A program made the translations under genes and the position numbers. This document shows positions 60,701 to 64,000 of a stretch of DNA of 64,000 nucleotides, in pieces. Location: positions 1,312,001 to 1,376,000 of the forward strand of contig JAGUCH010000009.1 of the NCBI GenBank assembly GCA_019096065.1, in the 5' to 3' direction. Each line of letters opens with the position of its first letter. Position 1 is the stretch's first letter. Under the pieces are notes generated by a model that saw nothing but the letters and a program-made list of their open reading frames with translations, searched no databases and was not told the DNA's origin. Source of the DNA: Paracyclopina nana (Eukaryota; Arthropoda; Copepoda; Cyclopoida; Cyclopettidae).

Positions 60701-63659
60701 ATGAAGATTCTTCAATATGTCCTTATGAACTCCTCCAACTTTGGTTCCAATCGGACGAGTAGAAGCTGAGTTATAAGCGCGCAAAGTTCCTTGCTTACCT
60801 TATAGAAATGTTTATGAGAACAAGCTATAGAGTAGATGAACAGGGCATTAAGGTCATGAGAAGCGGAATGAGTTAGGCCTTGTTCAGCTGCTAAAAATGC
60901 TGGGACTGCAAAGGTCAATTTCAGTTTTTGACGAGCTTGGCAAAAATTGCTCGTTGAGTAGCATTATTTTCTCAGTTCGAATATGGGCGACGGTAGAGGG
61001 CGTTGCTAGTGCACCAGAACTACAGAAACAATGGTCGCAGATGAAAAGTGGCCCAGTTGAACAATAAAATCATTAAAATCCACCCGATTTATTTTAGGGA
61101 GCGGAACGAGAAGTGGCGTGTGGGCTGCTGCCAATTGTCCCCATTTCTCTGATATGTTGAAAAAATTGTATTTCCTCTTTCCGTGCCAATGCCTCAATGC
61201 CAGTCAAATGGGAAACCAATCCAGCGTGAACAACTGGGCTTGCATAGATAACATGTAATTGTTTTTCTCTCGCAATATAAATACATGAAATGCCTTTTTA
61301 TTGCCAATAAAAACTCGACCAACAAAAGATGGTATTTTTCCAAGGAACATTTTATTGTCATATTCCAAGGCAGCCTTCAAAACTTCAAAAGTGTGTTAAA
61401 TTAAATGTGCTGCTGTTCATTGAGTATCGTTAAAAAATGTTAGCACAAGTAGATGAACACCACAATGTGCTACGACAACAAATGTTATATCGAAATTCAA
61501 TATTCCCAGTGAGGTAGGAAAGCTTACTGCACAGTATCAAGGTTGGGCAAAGAAAGTAAATGATTCTTTTTTCCTAGGGGTCAAATAAAGATATTTTTCC
61601 CCAGAGAAGCATTGTTTTTGAGCGCTCATGTGTTTGTTTATGGCTTCCAAAATCAGCTGATCTCGAAATCTCACAGCAGTGGTGCTGCAGAAACGTGACA
61701 TTTCGAGTGGCCAGAAATGTGAGCCATGATAATTAAGGCCCAGAGGAGAAAATTGAGGTAGACAATCATTTTCGACCCAATTTTCATGAGGATAATTCAA
61801 CGCAATTGGCCTGAAGGAGGAGCTGTCAAAGTAACAGTGAAAACAGGCATTAACATATTAGCTACTATGATTTATCACTAAAGGAATGGCTTTTAGTAAC
61901 GTGGGTCAAGTTATGTGAAAGTCGTGAGGCAGTTTTTGATCATGGCTTTATCGGATTTCGCCTGTCGTGTAGGGCTAAAAATAATGCATCATGCTTAAGC
62001 ATCACTGAGTCAAGAGAGCGTTCCCGTATTGGCCTGTTAGTCAAGTTAAGTTAGGTAGAAAGTTAAGTTTAGTTCAGTTCCGTTCCCAGATATTTATGTA
62101 GGGTAGAACTTAACTTAGCTTGATTTTATGTAGTACAAGCTTACTTGCCCAGCTACGTTCAGTTGCCAAACTGAACTTAGCAACAAAAAGTGTTTTTACA
62201 TGCGTAGTAACTGAAGCTTGCTTCACTGAGAAAAGCTAACTTTGCTCATCAGCTGCTGATGTACAACGCGTTGGCGTGTCAGCTCAGCGGTCAACTGAAC
62301 ATTGCTAAAGCGAACAGAACTTGGCTAGTAAAAGCTGAACTTAGCTGATCAAGTAAGGTTGCTGTTTTAGCAACATAACTTGACTAAAAATTCGAATATG
62401 GGATCGCCCTAAGAAGTCAGCGGCTTTTGGTGCAATTTTTTAATTGTTAATGTCCAATTTATTTTCAGCTCAGCAAAACTATAAAGAGAACACTAATGAG
62501 GTAAAATAGTTTTTTTACATCAAGATTCATTCTTTTTAGCTTTTGCATTACGTTTGGCTGGAAGTTACTCAACTATTAAAGTGTAGTTAATCTAGCCCAA
62601 AATAGAGCATAATTTGGAGTGTCTAGACATTGATGCAATTTTACTGGCCAAAAGTAGTTACTTCTCTCCTTTGCAGAATTCCGCAATTAGGGTCAGCAGA
62701 CATTTTTTCTAGGTTAAAGGTGAGAAGCCATCGATACTTTTTTATGCTCAGAGGAAAACCTTGGCTCTTCCAATAAATCAACTCTATCATTTCCCATTTT
62801 TTGCTGCTTAATGACATGTAAGCGCGTCTTCTTCGGGAATATTTCTCATTAGAGCAGCATAAAAAAGGCGGAAAACCATTTGGCAAATTAGCAAAATTAG
62901 CCATCATCTTTTGTGCAAAAATGTCGAAGAATAAAAAGTGCAACGGAAACACCACGTGGGCGAATGACATAATAATCAGGAAATCTGGTTGAATTGCAAA
63001 AGTGAAGCACTTCAAATCATTTGAAATTGCGGTTTGCAATATTTTCATTGCGAACAGAAAATTCACACCTGACGAAGACGAAGAAAACATTTGCTCCAAT
63101 TATTTATTGATGCCACAGCTTCAAGCATGATCATCTACAAAATCAAATATTGACATTACGCAACTTTTTCCTTTTAAGATCATTTATTTTTTCAAACCAA
63201 AAATTAAAATTGAAAAATGACGACCGAGGTTCATTTTATGAAAAATTTATCATGAAAATAACAAAAAAGGAAATATAGCCTTTTGAGCAAAGCGTTTTTG
63301 TTGGTAACATCTCGCAATTCAGATGAACGCCGCATTGCAGAAGGGCGTTAACTTGAAATGGTCTAAAGTTTGACCTTAATGTAATCTAATGCTCATTTAC
63401 TATAGAGGATTTCGGTTAAAATGGTGCCCATTTGAAGGCCTTTTTGCAAAGCATCATTATATCATTACGTACCTCCAGTGTTGGCATCTTGGCAATGGAA
63501 GTTCGAGTCGATTCCTTTGGCACACATTTTGTTGACTTTTTCCACATTGTTGCTGATCACATGGTCGATGAACTTTTTGCGAGAAGCCTTCGAATTAATG
63601 GCTTTGAGCTGCTTTTCATCCATGTGCAGCATCTTATACACTCGTCTCTTATACTTGAG
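30758..63659 (-). CDS. Shank: Shank postsynaptic scaffold protein (N-terminal exons lie right of the window)
   Basis: Master scaffold of excitatory synapses and cortical junctions. Nine exons, in transcript order: 63659-63473, 59439-58919, 57448-57382, 49110-48742, 47992-47792, 35200-34984, 33875-33674, 33616-33116, 33055-30758. All phases match and total 4,563 nt (1,520 residues plus stop). The first exon is the end of the SPN region. Ankyrin repeats follow (DGSTALHRAV, GNTPLHVCAV). Then comes VVSFKEAPKFNPRRRSS, matching the conserved post-ankyrin linker, and an SH3 split over two exons (LEGILRGKKGFFPVHCVQEV). The PDZ is KGFGFVLRGAK...LQYMDDVDPGGVADMAGIRKGDFLLE. A long Pro/Ser-rich region has a Homer-type PPPGF motif. 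A C-terminal SAM domain ends the protein (GWSIHDVCDWLDSLFLPEY). A 12.6-kb intron with a GC-AG splice pair hosts a retrotransposon. Confidence 0.95.
33056..33115 (-). other. Shank: 60-nt in-frame Shank intron (retention would keep the frame open)
   Basis: Donor gtgagc and acceptor ttttccag flank exactly 60 nt with no stop codon. Retention adds 20 residues between PDZ and the Pro-rich region. Confidence 0.7.
33876..34983 (-). other. Shank intron between the SH3 and PDZ exons
   Basis: Contains a MITE at 34473-34905. Nothing else recognised. Confidence 0.7.
34473..34905. mobile_element. MITE, divergent relative of family 1
   Basis: Ends TAATATCCCGTTCATGTGC and GCACATGAACGGGATATTA form 19-bp inverted repeats. 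Inner subterminal sequences (attgtcataaggcaaaggag, gtcatacgacaattttt) resemble family 1. Confidence 0.75.
36118..36122. repeat. BEL target-site duplication, left copy (ATATG)
   Basis: ATATG directly abuts the LTR. The matching copy is at 46556-46560. Confidence 0.9.
36123..36338 (-). repeat. BEL 3' LTR
   Basis: 216 bp, TG...CA. It reads identical to 46340-46555 and contains AATAAA on the - strand (36230-36235). Confidence 0.93.
36339..36352 (-). promoter_or_regulatory. BEL polypurine tract
   Basis: Sense strand reads CCCAGAGGGGAC directly before the 3' LTR, the position of the plus-strand primer. Confidence 0.6.
36371..39382 (-). CDS. Accessory ORF: DEDDy exonuclease-like domain plus three zinc knuckles, encoded by the BEL element
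   Basis: 1,003-codon uninterrupted ORF in the env position. Start is ATG 39382, or more likely the internal ATG at 39259 (MADKKRSGSSG). The first half is basic then acidic or helical with no recognised domain. Around residues 590-770 lies a WRN/EXD-like 3'-5' exonuclease fold. Exo I is MMTVDCEG (D598, E600). Exo II is FKLGFGVDGDLKRFQ (D677). Exo III should be Y-x3-D, but F753 and A757 occupy those places (QFAPMAG), so activity is doubtful. At the C-terminus, near 901-950, are zinc knuckles CLICGEFEHDASDC, CTLPYCGRDGHASKVC and CMSCGGRGHNAGHH. It could bind and trim, or merely bind, nucleic acid. Function is inferred only. Confidence 0.78.
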   Translation of the reverse strand: MKCLVALTNSEAERRLSKKRANNNKSAPNFLVKTQQCKKVKMADKKRSGSSGEDDERKKRRVSTNPGCSRDSSEDLRITIANTGEEPSETKPKHGMAAFTSERQIDHAAEIMRATGFRRLHWYTNNDVSRRDAFFEVFKDPEILLIGDQYNWGEKLPDDSRPAERRRKMRRMDEWRAYRALICRSRGMSLMETYMFSYGNQFVDIMRMYKEQPDPELEELPDKATMTRCWMAARALGQYIKDSMSDPAWEKGVLQAMEAGMGMHVVPKMYKLYKEGDVADVIMIDQMRTSLSIDEMEQLSVFKKLPIVTREHNDQFVKALKDTLEAINAPALEVRMKVVHHKRCQTEADPEMSGVAPHQGQDLGCPGPSGVQPGMDKNRRVVLEDVDVDMEAAPAKVELISVACQAAGVAELITIACQTEERTEAAPRPTTSTPVVIPAGMEDEIMADFRGSQLKDVSKLSTSVTPMDEDEKYLRKYTKTYECPELEAGKVYDMTSEQERKCHHLGCAIRREFDLVETTDKSMTVALVVTVKEARRLASMAKGTPYDLESPKIRSVYIYGLTKKDNMYSSNSFPEIEHALELEEFFECIEKARMMTVDCEGFHQSHKVAYAKKFPPTVDEFNNMTSYVHMGAPNGIAFGTRVGFVGPTFVGRKLPQRIVDLLESRSVFKLGFGVDGDLKRFQLMGINVRSWVDVGHIIKLLRPSANVGKEEMLRLLGVQHSVRFPKWARENPYGGFVDEYSDSTIYYDRIDQFAPMAGVFKAACRVAECEGLQDGDNLYPYVLALLALYENVPLKFGTQPRVEFRGLLDEPEVPLDVLRVESRLFNSREHVMKKLRSLELLWPISRSFFPHLSNSAVQSLESDLEASLVDLHGAAVMDGAVGRVTTTAKKNRKIIKYPHACLICGEFEHDASDCLELPTCTLPYCGRDGHASKVCPQVLERCMSCGGRGHNAGHHQDHDLVQLFAGERVAPFVHVMAVRQMDRNGKILVIQRYGAIKPLRRFE
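36768..36791. other. Heptaloop hairpin 1 of the BEL element
   Basis: 8-bp stem with one bulged base (36786) around the loop AACCAAG (+ strand). Confidence 0.5.
37789..37815. other. Heptaloop hairpin 2
   Basis: 10-bp stem around AACCAAG. The one non-Watson-Crick pair is a G-U in sense RNA. Confidence 0.7.
38281..38305. other. Heptaloop hairpin 3
   Basis: Perfect 9-bp stem GGCCAGGAC/GTCCTGGCC around AACCAAG. Confidence 0.75.
39486..39499 (-). repeat. Poly-A run between integrase and the accessory ORF
   Basis: Homopolymer (T on the + strand) at the end of the integrase frame. A 13-bp direct repeat CAGCGCTACCAGA follows at 39390-39402 and 39362-39374, on either side of the first ATG. Confidence 0.6.
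39497..40138 (-). CDS. BEL integrase C-terminal part
   Basis: Frame 1 segment overlapping the preceding pol frame by 92 nt. It carries the end of the catalytic core (Glu in NGQIESFVKLAKNA) and the BEL-type integrase tail (KEGDLVVVAEEDL, HQWKLAKVLKV). The frame change relative to RT/integrase is +1 in sense. Whether this is a mutation, an assembly error or programmed cannot be told. Confidence 0.85.
   Translation of the reverse strand: MTGKSSRCKQQNMCESGLCRQRDHEANGQIESFVKLAKNAIQDNVDRGEVDLEVYRTWVAQAENVVNSRPIAVIKQDNDEKLVLTPNHLLVGRLGDAGIFSQDHELGFSVHELAERMAKFEKSWCDYFLQSMHDRCKFKTKYNAKIKEGDLVVVAEEDLNVKRHQWKLAKVLKVQRSADGLVRRVIVQQKKSVFERGIRDVIPVAEFPHIDLA
40047..43175 (-). CDS. BEL reverse transcriptase, RNase H and integrase N-part/core
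   Basis: 1,042-codon frame. RT has FCRWPFGLRAAPSVANF and the active-site YMDDVIVAF. RNase H has HMCSDGSDLAFA and YWVDNKPVIYW. The integrase zinc-binding segment contains HLLENHIRYDNLWHRV and CSRCTRNH. The core has the first Asp in ALDYTGAQW and the second in FSDNGGSFKMA. The catalytic Glu continues in the next frame. It makes cDNA and inserts it into the host genome, acting in virus-like particles and the nucleus. Domain order is normal for BEL/Pao. Confidence 0.93.
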   Translation of the reverse strand: MNSKLHSELEKIDFPVPEAGGVGLLIGFNNTILMSSEQDVVVKNGPLARKTPLGWSILNYPGSTGEESTLLVDDWKTFNQSAMTESEFRYMLDRQYGLESIGIDKKEEPIKRLNLAEEMALIKMKSSMRLLPSGHVEVAIPFVKDIPDLPDNFTQCAAIQRSLDKKHAADPGVMAAIGSTFEEYLALGIIEPVPKHELGKGYFLPVFCVARHTSETTKYRFVYNAKQKFDGTSINEQMYTGPNYLEDIFDTMLKFRVGDIAVVADIEKMYLMIALPEKDRKYVRIIINGKQYQFCRWPFGLRAAPSVANFVVKSHIKARGSKLLQDTVNIYMDDVIVAFKAKDTAKKVIEELIPLMSEIGMELRKFVSNDKEVLEKVPAERRGKAMVVEEEMETRIHSTLGLKWDPVTDQIGYQLSKHNQDVVTKRIMASQIPSVFDPLGALAPCLLKARKALQLAHKADKEKKISWDEDLSKVDSKDAKEAVKLWKQWQKEFNQMTSVSYPRKVAAEINEDTILHMCSDGSDLAFATVAYISQRGSQPQPRWLTTKARIQGVRQRSIPEVELAGTLLSARLSNRLIRLFGIKRENVWYWVDNKPVIYWIRKPGVERCVFVRNRVIEIADTTLMEHWNHIATAENSADLPTRGCTGDQLKDHKNYWEGPEFFKEAQDQWKLTDIKVLEEELLGSGEITLLGEDLGCPRKIAVNQLAMIQPHEVVEGGMNAVQGSHVVFQQMKKIVSLRMASRWSTMIRAMARIVAKSRKLEVEFVIPEEILSEVVRRVLIYAQWLKWEKEILHFEKTGKWKMTLQDKHTLMMDSDGLLRICTRLYKQDLAGSRINPVLMADTWPFTLYVWSVHLLENHIRYDNLWHRVSKEIAGPGVKKAAYKVSRECSRCTRNHAKMPKQLMGGISKVDLTNLRPCAKIALDYTGAQWVKFRRKRIPVYVLVAVCLSTKVVTLEITMGMNTEDLILALTRIAARRGPIEEAFSDNGGSFKMAKRLLEKEVKPQDLKHEVEQIDWEKLQMQTAKYVRKWTLSPKRPRSKWTN
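41082..41104. other. Heptaloop hairpin 4
   Basis: 8-bp stem around AACCAAG with one G-U (+ strand) or A-C (- strand) pair. Confidence 0.6.
41542..41566. other. Heptaloop hairpin 5
   Basis: 9-bp stem GTCAGCCAC/GTGGCTGGC (one G-U) around CTTGGTT on the + strand. Confidence 0.7.
43138..43497 (-). CDS. BEL aspartic protease
   Basis: About 119 codons in frame 0 with the retropepsin active-site motif ALIDAGSSATLLKPSLA (DAG in place of the common DTG/DSG). It overlaps the knuckle ORF by 43 nt and the RT frame by 38 nt. It would mature the polyprotein. It opens without an ATG, so it is read only as part of gag-pol or through a frameshift. Confidence 0.85.
   Translation of the reverse strand: MAANATRSWLTVPVEISVDAMFEKTVSTNALIDAGSSATLLKPSLAKSLGFKGKRKPLTVKVVGDKSITQPSQEGVIYIRAKNDKNQVYELKFSTFDLPVSIKPINPNEFKVTLGTGKD
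43455..44474 (-). CDS. BEL gag C-terminal, nucleocapsid zinc-knuckle part
   Basis: Frame 2 segment with an Arg/Gly-rich stretch (TRGYRGGGYRGRARR). The BEL-type Cys/His clusters are CLLCKKSGHRCCEC, CPRCLQGKHTLADC and CDVCGSTSHHTKIH. It binds element RNA in particles. It overlaps the main gag frame by 133 nt with a -1 relation. Confidence 0.88.
   Translation of the reverse strand: MQWARRKRCPRRRTVNTEQHSVQVNARRDYERFKEQKMQSRNSLRLFITWARTRIREIQRSRKVCTVVEDINKMHDRNYHRGGGQNYGLVPPPQAAEPSQPTRGYRGGGYRGRARRPFFGGRREQSYYVWQDEYPTRYEDPYGDEEVYWWDHNQPSATPGEPQYQGYEQEVVAHCDNQGRGGWYDFGCQDQDEECVNLVSGKTICLLCKKSGHRCCECPEWSLFKLQDIIKVIEDAKICPRCLQGKHTLADCKRQSHCDVCGSTSHHTKIHRSKPKEEESKKTGKEDMKELLASMTKLMTKLSETTLLSQDLGCPDNGDGKEDVILWQQMQRDPGSRYQ
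43527..43549. other. Heptaloop hairpin 6
   Basis: Perfect 8-bp stem GTCAGGAC/GTCCTGAC around AACCAAG. Confidence 0.75.
43929..43957. other. Heptaloop hairpin 7
   Basis: 11-pair stem around CTTGGTT on the + strand. It includes one G-U and one C-A pair on that strand. Confidence 0.6.
44342..46177 (-). CDS. BEL gag, N-terminal and capsid part
   Basis: 611-codon frame starting at ATG 46177. The N-part is Ser/Thr- and Glu-rich with helices. A DUF1759-like region of BEL gag includes KPMFFDGANTGAYRDFKEYV and KLKYLCTGGAKFAVRRC, typical of BEL/Pao capsid proteins. It is the structural protein of the particle. The zinc knuckles follow in another frame. Confidence 0.88.
   Translation of the reverse strand: MSKETTKKYGLRHNPIRNVRLTSGDYEHEIKEARSTSTVADRASDIESARQNEVSKRIADFKARISSDQSVCIAGHPDIVENASTSVLDTATTELDLRYSDSTMLGDETNSVHMMTAVDPTHAGMAPWKEAWASAKASLESDITRLEDSLKAATKTGAVECVRNGFSNLIETLKSDAIVLDSLVTQGDREEFGVEMRAMNQKLVGLVMKASAKARSIMVLGVSSEAEALVAAASNRPEEKVQTQQSTQPAQQENDTEESGVDRAIALNGEFFSLVAQLKSADRELRKLRAGSMEATQQVNMMRTVNKRRVEVSEQLMAMPDSEDFPINRQCIVIGNKEAENIVSTFPTGTRGQVEPPPPTMDGGTQENNYAPRMEEDMKMLQLGVPAVHLTEEKYKEKLTKEEEFLDQHTVIEQVRRRKTADVCWADIMQRRNLHRYYDPSLPKDTNSRDDVKPMFFDGANTGAYRDFKEYVHAAIIKKKNMSWFEKISKLKYLCTGGAKFAVRRCTLDFEGLVSALENLDATYLGHPGEAEEMVHDLSAQLTKMIPINMRNLATLETTLALVEEIIDCNGRGGRDALDGEQSILSNIQFKSMPEGTTRGSRNRKCNHATR
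45087..45109. other. Heptaloop hairpin 8 (variant loop)
   Basis: 8-bp stem CCCCCGTC/GGCGGGGG (one G-U) around CATGGTT, one base different from CTTGGTT. Confidence 0.5.
46209..46224. repeat. 16-bp perfect palindrome in the BEL leader
   Basis: GGGACAATATTGTCCC, upstream of the gag ATG in the 5' leader. Position and symmetry would suit an RNA dimer contact, but that is speculation. Confidence 0.45.
46322..46339 (-). promoter_or_regulatory. BEL primer binding site
   Basis: Sense strand reads TGGCGACCAACGTTATCA immediately after the 5' LTR. The TGG start fits a tRNA 3' CCA end. The TGGCGACC start resembles primer sites I recall for other BEL elements. Confidence 0.7.
46340..46555 (-). repeat. 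BEL 5' LTR
   Basis: 216 bp, TG...CA, reading identical to 36123-36338. Followed by the ATATG duplication at 46556-46560. Confidence 0.93.
47790..47791 (-). other. Shank: GC splice donor of the 12.6-kb Shank intron
   Basis: Sense sequence GAAG|GCAAGG. Joining here gives GDIIE-V-TGTED and keeps the SH3 frame. Using the nearby GT (gcaag|gttttt) would give an immediate stop. Confidence 0.8.
50292..50684. mobile_element. MITE family 3
   Basis: Ends GGGCGTTCCCGTATTGG and CGAATATGGGATCGCCC are imperfect 17-bp inverted repeats. The interior repeats AAGTTNAGTT motifs. A second copy lies at 62016-62409. Confidence 0.8.
51661..51805. repeat. Long hairpin, 67-bp arms
   Basis: Arms 51661-51727 and 51739-51805 pair with about five mismatches around an 11-nt loop. 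It lies between MITE-like ends (CCGTTCATGTAC near 51590, GTAGATGAACAAGG near 51827), inside a Shank intron. Confidence 0.8.
53436..53497. mobile_element. Very short MITE, family 2 ends only
   Basis: 62 bp between TAA/TAA with ends GGCCCTGTTCACCTGC and GCAGGTGAACAGGCCC. Confidence 0.75.
53811..53970. repeat. 160-bp direct repeat, copy 1
   Basis: Reads identical to 54433-54592. Confidence 0.88.
54433..54592. repeat. 160-bp direct repeat, copy 2
   Basis: Reads identical to 53811-53970. The 462 bp between them is unique. Confidence 0.88.
56876..57283 (+). mobile_element. MITE, PIF/Harbinger-like family 1, full-length
   Basis: 408 bp between TTA/TTA, with the same ends as the 13400 copy. It lies 99 bp from the small Shank exon 57382-57448. 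Confidence 0.87.
57659..57806. mobile_element. Small MITE with 'GTTCATCTAC' ends
   Basis: 148 bp with ends ATGTGCTGTTCATCTAC and GTAGATGAACGCCACAT. The inverted match continues inward (CCTCAAAT/ATTTGAGG). Confidence 0.75.
58419..58576. mobile_element. MITE family 4
   Basis: 158 bp with perfect 21-bp inverted ends. The left end starts GCCGTTCTCATATTGCCGGA. The interior has a tandem of AGCTA units. Confidence 0.75.
58645..58866. mobile_element. MITE, PIF/Harbinger-like family 2
   Basis: 222 bp between TAA/TAA with ends GGGCCTGTTCACCTGC and GCAGGTGAACAGGGCC. It lies about 50 bp from the donor of a Shank ankyrin exon. Confidence 0.85.
59480..60847. mobile_element. TIR element with TTA duplications, interrupted by a hAT-like MITE
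   Basis: Ends TGCCCTGTTCATCTAC and GTAGATGAACAGGGCA between TTA/TTA. No transposase. It contains the nested 59863-60350 element. Confidence 0.75.
59863..60350. mobile_element. hAT-like MITE
   Basis: 488 bp with ends TAGTGATGGAACGAG and CTCGTTCCATCACTA. A perfect 8-bp duplication CACCAGTT lies at 59855-59862 and 60351-60358. The interior repeats CAAGCTTTTT. Confidence 0.9.
62016..62409. mobile_element. MITE family 3, second copy
   Basis: Close copy of 50292-50684, with ends GAGCGTTCCCGTATTGG and CGAATATGGGATCGCCC. Confidence 0.8.
63126..63335. mobile_element. Small MITE with 'GATCATCTAC' ends
   Basis: Inverted ends CATGATCATCTAC and GATGAACGCCGCAT, imperfect, about 210 bp apart. Confidence 0.4.
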
Positions 63660-63705
63660 CTGCAAAGGAAAAAATGAGAAAAAGTCATATCTGCCTTTAA
63701 TTACT

Positions 63706-63918
63706 AATGTTCTGTTCATTTATGAGTCGAACTTATTTCCACTACGAAAAGTTGCGTTAAAGACATTTTTCGCAATTTTTGGCTGAAAAGGGGTAATTTG
63801 ATCAAATCACACAAGCAATGCGACCTATTTACTTTCCGTTCACAAAACTGAAAAGACTCGAAATAATAATAAGGGAATAAAATCAACGTTTCTTATTTTT
63901 ATAGATGAACTCGGCATT
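63706..63918. mobile_element. Small MITE upstream of the first visible Shank exon
   Basis: Ends AATGTTCTGTTCATTTAT and ATAGATGAACTCGGCATT, about 213 bp, imperfect inverted repeats. The rest of 63660-64000 is Shank intron with nothing else seen. Confidence 0.5.
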
Positions 63919-64000
63919 TTATATCCAATTTGGAGTCACTAGACATTCTTTTTTGACTGATTATTTCGTGCCTTTGGGCACGGCTGCACCAGCCCCAAAA

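Noticed and set aside
1..64000. CRISPR arrays, operons or prokaryotic origin
   Set aside because: Introns, polyadenylation signals and animal gene families throughout; no regularly spaced repeats of CRISPR type.

Overview
This is eukaryotic DNA, most likely from an arthropod and possibly a crustacean. The evidence is short GT-AG introns (often 56-75 nt), an EF-hand-fused nicotinamidase of the insect Naam type, Dachsous and Rbfox genes of invertebrate type, an Asn-rich secreted protein of a style I associate with arthropods, and a BEL/Pao LTR retrotransposon. The species cannot be named from sequence alone.

Host genes from left to right. The 3' part of an Rbfox RNA-binding splicing factor (238-2498, +). 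A two-exon Asn-rich secreted or membrane protein (3145-4810, +). Rab35 (5280-6016, -) and the chromatin factor VPS72/YL1 (6735-8804, +), which diverge from one short promoter region. A tandem pair of secreted Cys/Arg-rich paralogues of unknown function (9776-10816 and 11186-12118, +). A few isolated candidate exons (12.2-14.6 kb). The giant cadherin Dachsous (15149-24910, +). An EF-hand nicotinamidase with two mutually exclusive exons (25496-29856, +). Most of a Shank postsynaptic scaffold gene (30758-63659, -), whose 5' end lies beyond the right edge. All Shank exon phases join to one 1,520-residue reading frame with ankyrin repeats, SH3, PDZ and SAM.

Mobile DNA. A BEL/Pao retrotransposon (36123-46555, - strand) sits in a 12.6-kb Shank intron that uses a GC-AG splice pair. 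It has 216-bp LTRs that read as identical and a 5-bp target duplication, so it is young. Beyond gag, protease, RT/RNase H and integrase it carries an extra 1,003-codon ORF. That ORF encodes a WRN-like DEDDy 3'-5' exonuclease domain with altered exo III residues plus three zinc knuckles. Scattered through the element are eight stem-loops that share nearly the same seven-base loop (CTTGGTT or its complement) while their stems differ and keep pairing. I regard the accessory ORF and this hairpin family as the most novel content of the window. The BEL copy is itself nested in an older terminal-inverted-repeat element with a 9-bp duplication. Many MITEs (PIF/Harbinger-like with TAA/TTA duplications, and hAT-like with an 8-bp duplication) fill the introns and the gaps between genes.
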